A DNA stretch of 10,806 nt from Bacteroidota bacterium (GCA_947462865.1 CANHRW010000048.1:1-10806), one strand, 5' to 3'. Shown: positions 1 to 7,498, counted from the first letter of the stretch. A program made the numbers and translations. Notes: generated by a model from the letters alone, not told the origin.

Positions 1-1
1 T

Positions 2-145
2 GCGTTTAATACAGACGAAGTTGCTGCAGTCAAATGGGTATGCTTAAAAGAACTAGTTACAGACTGTGCCAACAATCCTGAAAAGTATACGGTTTGGTTC
101 AAACATATATTGAACAATCATTTGCAAGAAATTTCAGTACTTTAA
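2..145 (+). CDS. idi: Isopentenyl-diphosphate delta-isomerase (type 1, NUDIX), C-terminal fragment
   Basis: This is the last 47 codons of a gene that begins before the window. The readable tail contains NTDEVAAVKWV, then LKELVTDCANNPEKYTVWF, and ends in EISVL. The pattern N-x-DEV-x-x-x-KWV followed by NPEKYT-WFK is characteristic of the C-terminal part of type 1 isopentenyl-diphosphate isomerases. These interconvert IPP and DMAPP in isoprenoid synthesis in the cytoplasm. The catalytic NUDIX box and the active-site Cys/Glu lie outside the window, so activity cannot be judged. Another NUDIX hydrolase is possible but less likely given the NPEKYT-WFK ending. The next gene starts 19 bases after the stop with no evident promoter between, so the two may share a transcript. 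Confidence 0.75.
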   Translation, partial: AFNTDEVAAVKWVCLKELVTDCANNPEKYTVWFKHILNNHLQEISVL

Positions 146-164
146 CCGCTCTTTGTTTTAGAAG

Positions 165-788
165 ATGCATCCGATTATTCAAAAAATAAATAAAGGAGAG
201 GGAGAAGACCTAGACTTTAAACAAACCATTTCTTCTGCATCAAAAATTGCCAAAACCATTTGCTCTTTTGCCAACCACAAAGGGGGTACATTGCTCGTAG
301 GTGTGAGCGATAACAAATCTATTTTAGGTGTAAAAAGTGAAGACGAAAAATACATGTTAGATTTAGCTGCTCAATTTTATATCAAACCACCTATTGCATT
401 GCGCATTTTTGAATGGGAATTCGGCAACAAAACCATACTCGAGGCTGTGGTACCTGATGGCATAGACAAGCCCTATTACGCCAAAGGAGATGATGGCAAA
501 TGGTGGGCCTATATTCGGGTGCAGGATAAGTCGTTGTTGGCGAGTAAAATTGTATTAGATGTCATCAAAAGAAACAATGGCAAACAGCCAAATATTGTTC
601 AATACACTAGGCACGAAGAAAACTTACTCAAATACCTTCGCGGTAACGAACGCATAACAACCAAAGAGGTGTGTAAGCTACTCAATATCTCGCGCTGGAG
701 GGCACAGAAAATATTGGTTTCATTAGTGAGTGCAGGTATACTCAGAAACCATACCACTGAAAAGCATGAGTTTTTTACCCTCAGCTAA
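165..788 (+). CDS. AlbA_2-domain DNA-binding protein with C-terminal winged helix
   Basis: A 207-residue protein. Residues about 10-135 match the AlbA_2 (Schlafen-type, also called divergent AAA_4) fold. The acidic-aromatic E-D-L-DFK opening is at 14-19, followed by the I-C-SFANHKGGTLLVGV core (about 32-47) and the later KWWAYIRVQDKS strand (about 112-123). Residues about 148-205 look like a winged helix: TTKEVCKLLNISRWRAQKIL forms the helix-turn-helix and the SAGILRN stretch leads into the wing. Proteins of this layout are common in Bacteroidota and are presumed to bind nucleic acid, but the target is unknown. The ATG at 165 gives a full-length AlbA_2 domain. It sits 19 bases behind the idi-like gene, so co-transcription is plausible, though a functional link to isoprenoid synthesis is not shown. 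It is far shorter than AlbA_2 proteins fused to helicase or ATPase-like modules. Confidence 0.8.
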   Translation: MHPIIQKINKGEGEDLDFKQTISSASKIAKTICSFANHKGGTLLVGVSDNKSILGVKSEDEKYMLDLAAQFYIKPPIALRIFEWEFGNKTILEAVVPDGIDKPYYAKGDDGKWWAYIRVQDKSLLASKIVLDVIKRNNGKQPNIVQYTRHEENLLKYLRGNERITTKEVCKLLNISRWRAQKILVSLVSAGILRNHTTEKHEFFTLS

Positions 789-826
789 ACAAGAAAATAT
801 TAAGAGAATTAATAGCTCAATTTGGT

Positions 827-834
827 TAGATTTG
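827..834 (+). promoter_or_regulatory. Bacteroidota -7 element before the secreted-protein gene
   Basis: TAGATTTG matches the Bacteroidota -7 consensus TAnnTTTG exactly and is followed by C. It ends 18 bases before the ATG at 853. No clear TTTG -33 partner is visible about 17-23 bases upstream (the region is A-rich), so only half of the promoter is supported. Confidence 0.45.
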
Positions 835-852
835 CTTTAAAACAAGTGTAGC

Positions 853-1323
853 ATGCGTAAACTGATTTTTTTACTCCAAGTTCTCTTTTTCGTGGCTCAA
901 GCCAATGCACAAGCGCCCAACCCTAAAAACATTGAGCTAGCCAAACAATTTGTCTATTTTTTAGACAACGGTTTTGAAAAAATTGATTTGTTAAAAGTGT
1001 CGTCTGTTAAACGCGCTTTTTTTACATTGGGTAGGCCTAAACTCATCATAGCTGAAAAAACGGATAAGACCCAAAAAAACCTGGTGAATTCTTATTCAAT
1101 TTTAGTAAAAGGGGCCAGTAATAGTGATCATGATAAGAAAGCGTTTCCTACGGTTTCTCCATTTTCTACGACTAAATGCAATGAATTTATAGTGATTCAA
1201 CAAGCAAAGTCTTCTATTACTTTTTTAGAAATAAAATTAAATAAAATAATGCCTGGACAACCTACAAATCCAAAGGTACCCGTTGGAAATTTACCGGTAG
1301 GTTTCTATTTATTCCTCGACTAA
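853..1323 (+). CDS. Small exported protein of unknown function
   Basis: A 156-residue protein that I do not recognise. It begins with a good Sec signal peptide: M-R-K, then the hydrophobic LIFLLQVLFFVA core, then QANA or ANAQA as the cleavage region at about residue 18-20. This predicts a mature protein of about 136 residues outside the inner membrane. There is no lipobox cysteine, so it should be periplasmic or secreted rather than a lipoprotein. The mature part is basic and rich in Lys, Ser and Thr, has one Cys (in TTKCNEF, about residue 110), and ends in the hydrophobic VGFYLFLD. No repeats, further membrane segments or catalytic motifs are visible. A -7 element 18 bases upstream suggests its own promoter. 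The neighbours (AlbA_2 protein, purQ) give no functional clue. The gene call is supported by the signal peptide, the promoter element and tight packing. Confidence 0.75.
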   Translation: MRKLIFLLQVLFFVAQANAQAPNPKNIELAKQFVYFLDNGFEKIDLLKVSSVKRAFFTLGRPKLIIAEKTDKTQKNLVNSYSILVKGASNSDHDKKAFPTVSPFSTTKCNEFIVIQQAKSSITFLEIKLNKIMPGQPTNPKVPVGNLPVGFYLFLD

Positions 1324-1324
1324 A

Positions 1325-1357
1325 ATTGCGTGAATTGCTTTCAATGAACTATTTTTG
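1325..1357 (+). promoter_or_regulatory. Probable purQ promoter
   Basis: TATTTTTG at 1350-1357 matches the Bacteroidota -7 consensus TAnnTTTG. An imperfect -33 element (ATTG, 1325-1328, consensus TTTG) lies 21 bases upstream, within the accepted spacing. The -7 element ends 16 bases before the purQ ATG, which predicts a leader of only about 10 bases. The -33 box overlaps the end of the previous gene's intergenic edge, right after its stop. Confidence 0.5.
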
Positions 1358-1373
1358 CAGCAAATAAAATACT

Positions 1374-2066
1374 ATGAAAGTTGGGGTTGTGATATTTCCG
1401 GGTTCAAATTGTGACCAAGATGCCATTTATGCTTTCAACAACCAATTTGGTTGTGAAACAGTTTCACTATGGCATAAGGATGAAAACCTGCAAGCTTGTG
1501 ATTTGATTTTTTTACCTGGTGGTTTCAGTTACGGAGATTACCTCAGAAGCGGAGCCATTGCCAAGTTATCTCCAATTATGCAACATGTGATTGCATTTGC
1601 ACAAAAAGGGGGTTTGGTAATGGGTGTATGTAATGGTTTTCAAATTTTGTGTGAAAGCAATTTGTTGCCAGGTGCCTTGCTGCACAACGACCATCAAAAG
1701 TTCAATTGTAAAAATGTTTGGATTAAGCCTCAAACGCTACAAACTCACCTTACAAGTCAACTTGATTTAAATACAGCTTATAAAATTCCAATAGCTCATG
1801 GTGAAGGTAGATACTATTGCAATGAAGAAACCTTAGCTTCACTCAAGCAAAACGACCAAATTTTGTTTAAATACTGTACTGAAAATGCCAGTGTGGATGC
1901 CAATAGTAATCCAAATGGATCTTTAGAGAATATTGCAGGAATTTGTAACCAAACTAGAAATGTATTTGGCATGATGCCACACCCAGAAAGGGCTGTAGAT
2001 GCTGAATTATTCAATACAGATGGCAGATTGCTTTTTGAAGGTTTGCTGACTGCTTTGTTAAAATAA
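1374..2066 (+). CDS. purQ: Phosphoribosylformylglycinamidine synthase, glutaminase subunit PurQ
   Basis: A 230-residue class I glutamine amidotransferase, full length for PurQ. It hydrolyses glutamine and passes ammonia to PurL, with PurS completing the complex, to convert FGAR to FGAM in de novo purine synthesis in the cytoplasm. Visible motifs are the N-terminal VVIFPGSNCDQDA, the LPGGFSYGDYLRSGAIA segment (47-63), the nucleophile elbow GVCNGFQ with Cys86, the IAHGEGRYY stretch (140-148), and the catalytic HPE triad part MMPHPERA with His203 and Glu205. All triad residues are present. A separate PurQ implies the split PurS/PurL/PurQ enzyme rather than the single large PurL known from many Bacteroidales and proteobacteria. 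purS and purL are not adjacent here. The gene appears to have its own promoter (TATTTTTG 16 bases upstream), and the following gene starts 65 bases after its stop. Confidence 0.96.
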   Translation: MKVGVVIFPGSNCDQDAIYAFNNQFGCETVSLWHKDENLQACDLIFLPGGFSYGDYLRSGAIAKLSPIMQHVIAFAQKGGLVMGVCNGFQILCESNLLPGALLHNDHQKFNCKNVWIKPQTLQTHLTSQLDLNTAYKIPIAHGEGRYYCNEETLASLKQNDQILFKYCTENASVDANSNPNGSLENIAGICNQTRNVFGMMPHPERAVDAELFNTDGRLLFEGLLTALLK

Positions 2067-2096
2067 TTGCCTAATTACTTTTTATTCAAATAGACG

Positions 2097-2132
2097 TATT
2101 CAAATCAGCTGAATTTTAGCTTTATTTGAATA
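2097..2132 (+). promoter_or_regulatory. Potential hairpin overlapping the amidohydrolase start codon
   Basis: TATTCAAAT at 2097-2105 is perfectly complementary to ATTTGAATA at 2124-2132. Inside these arms, AGCT at 2107-2110 can pair with AGCT at 2118-2121 around a 7-base loop, with a small 1x2 internal loop between the stems. The last base of the 3' arm is the A of the ATG at 2132, so the folded RNA would partly hide the start. A second copy of the 5' arm, TATTCAAAT, lies at 2083-2091 and could compete for the same 3' arm. It could also act as a weak purQ terminator, but the U-rich stretch is not contiguous with the stem. The pairing is visible in the sequence; the function is an inference. 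Confidence 0.4.
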
Positions 2133-5083
2133 TGCGTTATTGTTTTTTAATACTCTTCTATTTTTGGGCCAACGCAATATTTGCACAGCCAACCTTTCCG
2201 TTGAATGGTCCTTCAAATCAAAAGCCAGAACATTTTGCTCTAGCCCATGCTACAGTTTGGACAAATTCTGAACAAATGATTCAGGATGCACTATTGCTCA
2301 TTGAAAATGGGAAATTGATTTATGTAGGTGCTTATAAAAATATTCCTGCTGATTATACATTAGTAGACCTAAGTGGTAAGGTAGTTTATCCTTCATTTAT
2401 TGATTTATTCAGCGATTATGGTGTTCAATGGGAACCTAAAAAGGCATACCGAAATACGCATGGTTTTTACAGCGCTAAAAGAGGAGCATTTCATTGGAAC
2501 GAAGCCATTAGAGCCGAAGAAAAAGCAGCAGCCTATTTTAATCCCGACGAAAAACAAAAGGCTGGTTATTTAACCGCAGGTTTTGGCATTACTTTGAGTG
2601 CTATACAAGATGGCATTTGCAGAGGGAGTGCTGTATTGGTAAGTACTGTTTCATCATCTGCACAAGAAGCCATTTTAAAAGAGGAGGCGACCATGAATTG
2701 GAGCTTCAATAAAGGGTCATCTACTGTTGACTATCCAAATTCAGCCATGGGTAGTGTTGCACTGATTAGACAAACATTCTATGATACCAAATGGATTAAA
2801 ACCCAGCAAGAAAGTAACATCAGCTTAACAAGTTTGGCTAAAAATCAAGATTTACCAGTATTATTTGATGCAGAAAATAAGTGGGCTGTGCTTCGTGCCC
2901 ACAAAATAGCCAATGAATTGAATGCGAAGAATTGGATCATTAAAGGTTATGGAGACGAATACCAACGAAGCAAAGAGCTGGCCGAAATGCGCCTGCCCAT
3001 GGTAATTCCCGTTAACTTTCCAAAACCATATGATGTAGAAGACCCTTTTGATGCCAATAGGGTTAGCTTAGCCGATTTAATGCATTGGGAACAAGCACCT
3101 GGCAATTTGGCAAGCGTTAATGCAGCAAAAATCCCCTTTTCAATTACCATGAAAGGTTGTGAAGATGGGCATGCTTTTTTAAAAAACATTCGATTGGCCG
3201 TTCAACAGGGTTTACCTGAAACAGCAGCGCTCAAGGCACTTACAGAAACTCCTGCAAAGCTCATTGGTGCCTCAGCTTTTTGTGGCAGTATTCGCGAGGG
3301 TATGTCAGCTCATTTAATTGTATGTGACAAGCCCATTTTTGAAAAAGATGCAAAAGTATTGGCACATTGGAATGGGGGTGTTTACATGCCCGTTAATTTT
3401 GAAACGGATTTTCCGGTAACAGGTTTATTTGAATTACAATCGGAATTACCTTATCAACAAATTCAAATCACTCAACAAGGGGCTAAATTAACAGGCAGTT
3501 TAATAGGCAATGATACATTAGAATTGAGTGTGAGTAGAGAAGCGGGAACCTATCAATTGAGCTTGATTCCCGATAAAAAAGCGGCATTGCATTGTACCAT
3601 GCGTTTGGCTTTTGTTAAGCAGAATAATGTTCTTCAAGCAAGTGGAATAGCTACTTGGCAATCGGGTAAAACTGTTTCTGTTTTACTTAAGCAAGTAGCT
3701 GTTTCTAATTTAAAAGAATCGCCAAAACAAGATTCAATTCAGAAACTAGTGTCTCAAATACGTTTTCCGTTTGTAGAATATGGCTATACTAAAATTCCCG
3801 AACCTGAAGAAGTTATTTTCAAAGGAGCAACTGTTTGGACCAATACCAAAAGTGGCATTATTGGCAAACAAGATGTACACATCAAAGCAGGAAAAATCAT
3901 TGCAATTGGTGCTGAATTGTCTAGTGCAACAGCCAAAACTATTGATGCAAAAGGCTTACACTTAACCAATGGAATCATAGACGAACATTCTCATTTGGCT
4001 ATCTACAAAGGAGTGAATGAATGTTCACAAGCCATTACTGCTGAAGTGAGAATTGGAGATGTGATTCAACCCGAAGATATCAATATATACAGACAATTGG
4101 CCGGAGGTGTAATTGGTGCGCAATTGTTACATGGTTCCTGCAATCCGGTTGGCGGACAAAGTGCGTTGGTGAAATTGCGTTGGGGTAAATCGGCCGAAGA
4201 AATGAAAATAAAAGGTGCAGATGGATTTATCAAATTTGCATTGGGTGAAAATGTAAAACAAAGTGGAGGAGGCCCTGGATTGAGGTATCCACAAACCCGA
4301 ATGGGCGTTGAACAAATTTATATAGATGCGTTTAACAGGGCATTACAATACGAATCTGAACTTAAGCAGCATCCTACAACAACCAGAAAAGATTTAGAAT
4401 TAGAAAGCTTGCTAGAAATTATTCGTAAAAAGCGATTCATTAGTTGCCACAGTTATGTGCAGTCAGAAATCAATATGCTCTTGCATGTTGCCAATCAGTT
4501 TGGCTTTAGGGTGAATACCTTTACCCACATTTTAGAAGGATATAAAGTAGCTGATAAAATGAAAGCGCATGGTGTTGCGGCGAGTACTTTTGCTGATTGG
4601 TGGGCTTATAAATTTGAGGTGATGGATGCTATACCCTATAATGGAGCCATTTTAAACGATATGGGTATTGTAACAGCAATTAACAGCGATGATGCAGAAA
4701 TGGGTAGGCGGTTAAATCAAGAAGCCGCTAAAATGATTAAATATGGAAATTTATCGGAGGAGGCAGCTTGGAAAATGGTTACGCTCAATCCTGCAAAGAT
4801 TTTACACATAGATCATTTAACCGGTTCAATAGAAATAGGCAAAGATGCTGACCTTGTACTCTGGAATAACAACCCCTTGAGCATCTATGCAAAACCACTT
4901 TATACCTTTGTAGATGGAATCTGCTATTTCTCTTTAGCATCAGATTTAAAATCAAGAGCAGAGGTGCAACAAGAAAGAAACCGCATTGTTCAAAAAATGA
5001 TTGCATTGAAACAACAAGGTGTAAAAACACAAAAACAGATCAGTATACAAGATGAAAATTACCACTGTGAAGATGAAAATTAA
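2132..5083 (+). CDS. Exported double amidohydrolase; N-terminal module degenerate, C-terminal module with metal ligands
   Basis: A 983-residue protein from the ATG at 2132; an in-frame TTG at 2126 would add two residues. A Sec signal peptide (YCFLILFYFWANAIFA, cleavage near residue 18) places it in the periplasm or outside. Module 1 (about 35-415) has the amidohydrolase frame, including the closing LTETPAKLIGAS and GSIREGMSAHLIV segments. However, the metal site normally written PGxIDxHxH reads PSFIDLFSD (87-95), with both His lost. A beta-rich linker follows (about 420-540). Module 2 (about 560-945) keeps GIIDEHSH (His619, His621), His773 in ISCHSYVQ, His799 in FTHILEG, Asp853 in INSDDAE, and LNPAKILHI with GSIEIGKDADLVLW. 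It is therefore probably an active metal-dependent hydrolase of imidazolonepropionase/peptidase-like type, substrate unknown. It overlaps the next amidohydrolase-like gene by 11 bases, so the two are probably made together. Confidence 0.9.
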   Translation: MRYCFLILFYFWANAIFAQPTFPLNGPSNQKPEHFALAHATVWTNSEQMIQDALLLIENGKLIYVGAYKNIPADYTLVDLSGKVVYPSFIDLFSDYGVQWEPKKAYRNTHGFYSAKRGAFHWNEAIRAEEKAAAYFNPDEKQKAGYLTAGFGITLSAIQDGICRGSAVLVSTVSSSAQEAILKEEATMNWSFNKGSSTVDYPNSAMGSVALIRQTFYDTKWIKTQQESNISLTSLAKNQDLPVLFDAENKWAVLRAHKIANELNAKNWIIKGYGDEYQRSKELAEMRLPMVIPVNFPKPYDVEDPFDANRVSLADLMHWEQAPGNLASVNAAKIPFSITMKGCEDGHAFLKNIRLAVQQGLPETAALKALTETPAKLIGASAFCGSIREGMSAHLIVCDKPIFEKDAKVLAHWNGGVYMPVNFETDFPVTGLFELQSELPYQQIQITQQGAKLTGSLIGNDTLELSVSREAGTYQLSLIPDKKAALHCTMRLAFVKQNNVLQASGIATWQSGKTVSVLLKQVAVSNLKESPKQDSIQKLVSQIRFPFVEYGYTKIPEPEEVIFKGATVWTNTKSGIIGKQDVHIKAGKIIAIGAELSSATAKTIDAKGLHLTNGIIDEHSHLAIYKGVNECSQAITAEVRIGDVIQPEDINIYRQLAGGVIGAQLLHGSCNPVGGQSALVKLRWGKSAEEMKIKGADGFIKFALGENVKQSGGGPGLRYPQTRMGVEQIYIDAFNRALQYESELKQHPTTTRKDLELESLLEIIRKKRFISCHSYVQSEINMLLHVANQFGFRVNTFTHILEGYKVADKMKAHGVAASTFADWWAYKFEVMDAIPYNGAILNDMGIVTAINSDDAEMGRRLNQEAAKMIKYGNLSEEAAWKMVTLNPAKILHIDHLTGSIEIGKDADLVLWNNNPLSIYAKPLYTFVDGICYFSLASDLKSRAEVQQERNRIVQKMIALKQQGVKTQKQISIQDENYHCEDEN

Positions 5084-6344
5084 ATCAAGCAACAGGCTCT
5101 ATTTGTGCCTACTTATATTGGCCTATTTTCCGCTTTTCATAACCGCACAAGAGCAGCCAACTTATTTGGTAGGGGGAACCTTTCATATTGGCAATGGTGA
5201 AGTAGTTTCAGATGCGCATCTTTTAATGATGGATGGTAAAATTATAGAACTTTCTACCCGTTTTGACAACCAAATTAAAAACGCCAAAATTGTTGATGTA
5301 ACTGGAAAACATATTTATCCAGGTATCATAGCCTTGAACAATATTATGGGGCTCAACGAAATTGATGCGGTGCGTGCAACCAGAGATTATAACGAAGTGG
5401 GGGCGTTCAACCCAAATGTTAGAACTGCCATTGCTTACAATACTGACTCAAAGATTTTACCAACGGCATTATTCAACGGCATTGTATTTACTCAGGCTGT
5501 TCCCCAAGGTGGACAAATCAGTGGGTCGAGTAGTTTATTTTATACCAAAGGATGGAACTGGGAAGATGCACTTGTTTTAGAAGATGATGGGGTACATTTA
5601 AATTATCCAGATTTAACTACTGCTAATGATGCGTTGGACCAAGCAAACACTGTTCAAAAACAATTAGAGGCATTGGTGCTTTTTTTAGAAGAAGCCTACC
5701 AATTTTGTACATTGCCTAAACCTCAGGTGTTTAATCTCAGGTTTGAAGCCATGCGAAAAGTTTTTACAGGAAAAACCAATTTGTATGTGCATGTTGGAAC
5801 AGCAAAAGGCATGCTGTCTGCATTGGCTTTGATCAAAGACAAATACCCAACTATTAAGTTGATTTTTGTGGGAGCTGAAGAAGCGTATCAACTAACCAGT
5901 ACGCTTCGTTTATATAAAATACCTGTGGTGTTAACAGCCATTCACCGTTTACCCATTTACAGCCATGAACCCTACGATTTATCCTATCAGTTAGCAACTA
6001 TGTTACTAGATTCAGGCATTCAGGTTGCCATAGCTCAGGCTGGCAGTTGGGAATCACGCAATATCATGTTTCATGCAGGTACTGCAGTTGCCTTTGGAAT
6101 GGACAAAGAAAAGGCTTTGTCTTGCATAACATTACAGCCAGCTAAAATATTGGGTATAGCTAATAGGATTGGCAGTTTAGAAATCGGAAAAGAGGCAACA
6201 ATTGTAATATCGGAAGGAGATATACTAGATATGAAATCGAGTAAAATTTCTACTGTGTATATCAAAGGTGAACAAGTAGAAATCAATGATGTTCAACAAG
6301 CACTGAACAAAAAATACAGACAAAAATTTAAGCTCAAAGAATAA
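5073..6344 (+). CDS. Exported amidohydrolase-fold protein lacking the HxH metal motif
   Basis: From the ATG at 5073 the protein has 423 residues and opens with a good signal peptide (basic MKIKSSNR, then LYLCLLILAYFPLFITA, cleavage near residue 26). An in-frame ATG at 5052 would add seven residues; I prefer 5073 because the signal peptide then has the usual short basic head. The fold is shown by the N-terminal LVGGTFHIGNGEVVSDAHLL and VDVTGKHIYPG strands and the closing ITLQPAKILGIANRIGSLEIG. Where active members read PGxIDxHxH this one has PGIIALNNI (83-91), so Asp and both His are missing, and no Asp matches the late TD/SDD site (it reads AQAGSWESRN). It is likely a non-catalytic partner or binding protein; divergent chemistry cannot be excluded. 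It overlaps the upstream gene by 11 bases (translational coupling likely), and its stop is one base from the convergent paaC stop. Confidence 0.85.
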   Translation: MKIKSSNRLYLCLLILAYFPLFITAQEQPTYLVGGTFHIGNGEVVSDAHLLMMDGKIIELSTRFDNQIKNAKIVDVTGKHIYPGIIALNNIMGLNEIDAVRATRDYNEVGAFNPNVRTAIAYNTDSKILPTALFNGIVFTQAVPQGGQISGSSSLFYTKGWNWEDALVLEDDGVHLNYPDLTTANDALDQANTVQKQLEALVLFLEEAYQFCTLPKPQVFNLRFEAMRKVFTGKTNLYVHVGTAKGMLSALALIKDKYPTIKLIFVGAEEAYQLTSTLRLYKIPVVLTAIHRLPIYSHEPYDLSYQLATMLLDSGIQVAIAQAGSWESRNIMFHAGTAVAFGMDKEKALSCITLQPAKILGIANRIGSLEIGKEATIVISEGDILDMKSSKISTVYIKGEQVEINDVQQALNKKYRQKFKLKE

Positions 6345-6345
6345 A

Positions 6346-7101
6346 TTACCAAGTAGCAGTTGGGTCTATCTGAAAGACCTCACTCATTTCGGTAACCAAT
6401 GCTTCTAAGTGTGCCAAATGATAGCCTCTTCTTCCTCCTAAAACGGGCTCCCAAGTATGCTGTTCGGGCACTTTTAAACCAGCCTTTTCTAACAAGGGGC
6501 AAACCACTTCTAGCCACCTGTTTTGTAGGGCATTTTCGCCTTCAAATATGCCCTCATTTTTAAGTTCAGTTTCAAAACTACCTGCTTCAAATATACCCAA
6601 CGCGTAGTTCCAAGATTCGTTTAATGCAGTTTGCATTCTGATATGGCTTACTTCATTAGCAGTGCTTAATTTATTGATCCAAGTATTGCCATGAAACACG
6701 TGGTATTTAATTTCACCTTTTACTTTTTTTGCTAATTTGGCTAATGGTTCAAACGAGCTATTGGCAAACATTTCGAATCGAATTTGGTCTGCATGGTCAA
6801 ACAAAAAATGACGCATCAAACTGAAATCATATTCACCATTGGGCAATTCAACAAAATGACAATTGTGGAATTGATTTGCTTTTCTTGAAAAGGCAATTTG
6901 GTCGGGTTCAGCTTCACCTAAGTCATGCAAAATTTGGTAACAACCTTGCGCATGCCCAAGCTTATCTTGTGCCATTGAAGAGAAAGCAATGTCTTCTTCT
7001 AAGATGGGTCCAAGGCCTGTCCATTCGCTGTTTCTGTGGCCAATTACCAATTGGTCATCGGCAACTTTATAAAGCAATTCTTTTATTGCAGCAACATTCA
7101 T
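6346..7101 (-). CDS. paaC: Phenylacetyl-CoA epoxidase structural subunit PaaC
   Basis: A 251-residue ferritin-like protein and non-catalytic partner of PaaA in the ring-1,2-phenylacetyl-CoA epoxidase, which turns phenylacetyl-CoA into its ring epoxide in the cytoplasm. Recognisable parts are LGHRN-like QLVIGHRNSEW (18-27), LEEDIAFSSMAQDKLGHAQ (34-52), EIKYH (130-134), and the typical PaaC ending GRRGYHLAHLEALVTEM followed by PTATW. In PaaA the ligand segments read DEVGHAQ and EESFH. Here they read DKLGHAQ and EIKYH, so two carboxylate ligands become Lys47 and Ile131, as expected for the iron-free subunit. It starts 14 bases after paaB and is the last gene of the tetR-paaABC unit. It ends one base from the convergent amidohydrolase-like gene, leaving no space for a dedicated terminator. 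Confidence 0.94.
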   Translation of the reverse strand: MNVAAIKELLYKVADDQLVIGHRNSEWTGLGPILEEDIAFSSMAQDKLGHAQGCYQILHDLGEAEPDQIAFSRKANQFHNCHFVELPNGEYDFSLMRHFLFDHADQIRFEMFANSSFEPLAKLAKKVKGEIKYHVFHGNTWINKLSTANEVSHIRMQTALNESWNYALGIFEAGSFETELKNEGIFEGENALQNRWLEVVCPLLEKAGLKVPEQHTWEPVLGGRRGYHLAHLEALVTEMSEVFQIDPTATW

Positions 7102-7115
7102 ATTGGTTTGGTTAG

Positions 7116-7487
7116 TTATGCTTTTTGTGACTTTTTGTATTGATTAATTTTGTCCATCACCTTGTAGCCACCTGCTTCGCGGTATATTTTTTCGGAGGTA
7201 GTTTCAAAAATATCTGCATCCTCATACGTAGATGCAAACACGTGTCGGGTATTCACAACCCATATATTGGCACTCAATCCCCTTCTTCCAAATTGTTCTT
7301 TGGCAAAAACCAAAGCCATTTCTGGATTGGCAGCGTGAACTATGCCTACGTGCATGTGTTGGTCGCCTCGTTTCTTTTGGTGAAACACTTCGTATGTTTC
7401 CCATTGATCGAGTGGGCTTAAGGGTTCAATGTTATTATCTGTTGAGATGGCAGCCCTTTTTATTCTCGGGTCTAATGATTCAATCAT
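7116..7487 (-). CDS. paaB: Phenylacetyl-CoA epoxidase subunit PaaB
   Basis: A 123-residue small subunit that bridges PaaA/PaaC heterodimers in the epoxidase complex. The family core is clear: WETYEVFHQKKRGDQHMHVG, VHAANPEMALVFAKEQFGRRG and SANIWVV. Compared with enterobacterial PaaB of about 95 residues, it has an N-terminal extension of about 25 residues (from IESLDPRIKRAA), with some extra length at the C-terminus. I chose the ATG at 7487 (reverse strand). The frame is open further upstream to 7556, but that would place the start inside paaA and add unrelated sequence, whereas 7487 leaves an 11-base gap after the paaA stop. No Shine-Dalgarno sequence is seen, as is usual in Bacteroidota. 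Confidence 0.94.
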   Translation of the reverse strand: MIESLDPRIKRAAISTDNNIEPLSPLDQWETYEVFHQKKRGDQHMHVGIVHAANPEMALVFAKEQFGRRGLSANIWVVNTRHVFASTYEDADIFETTSEKIYREAGGYKVMDKINQYKKSQKA

Positions 7488-7498
7488 GTATACGTTGA

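Noticed and set aside
2126..2131. In-frame TTG start two codons upstream of the ATG of the large amidohydrolase
   Set aside because: The ATG at 2132 gives a standard signal peptide (M-R-Y-C then a hydrophobic core), and TTG starts are rarer. The extra two residues add nothing recognisable.
6876..7498. Plus-strand open frames across paaC and paaB (6876-7115, 7140-7421, 7232-7498)
   Set aside because: They are antisense to well-conserved paa genes, have no recognisable domains or promoter elements, and look like frame shadows.
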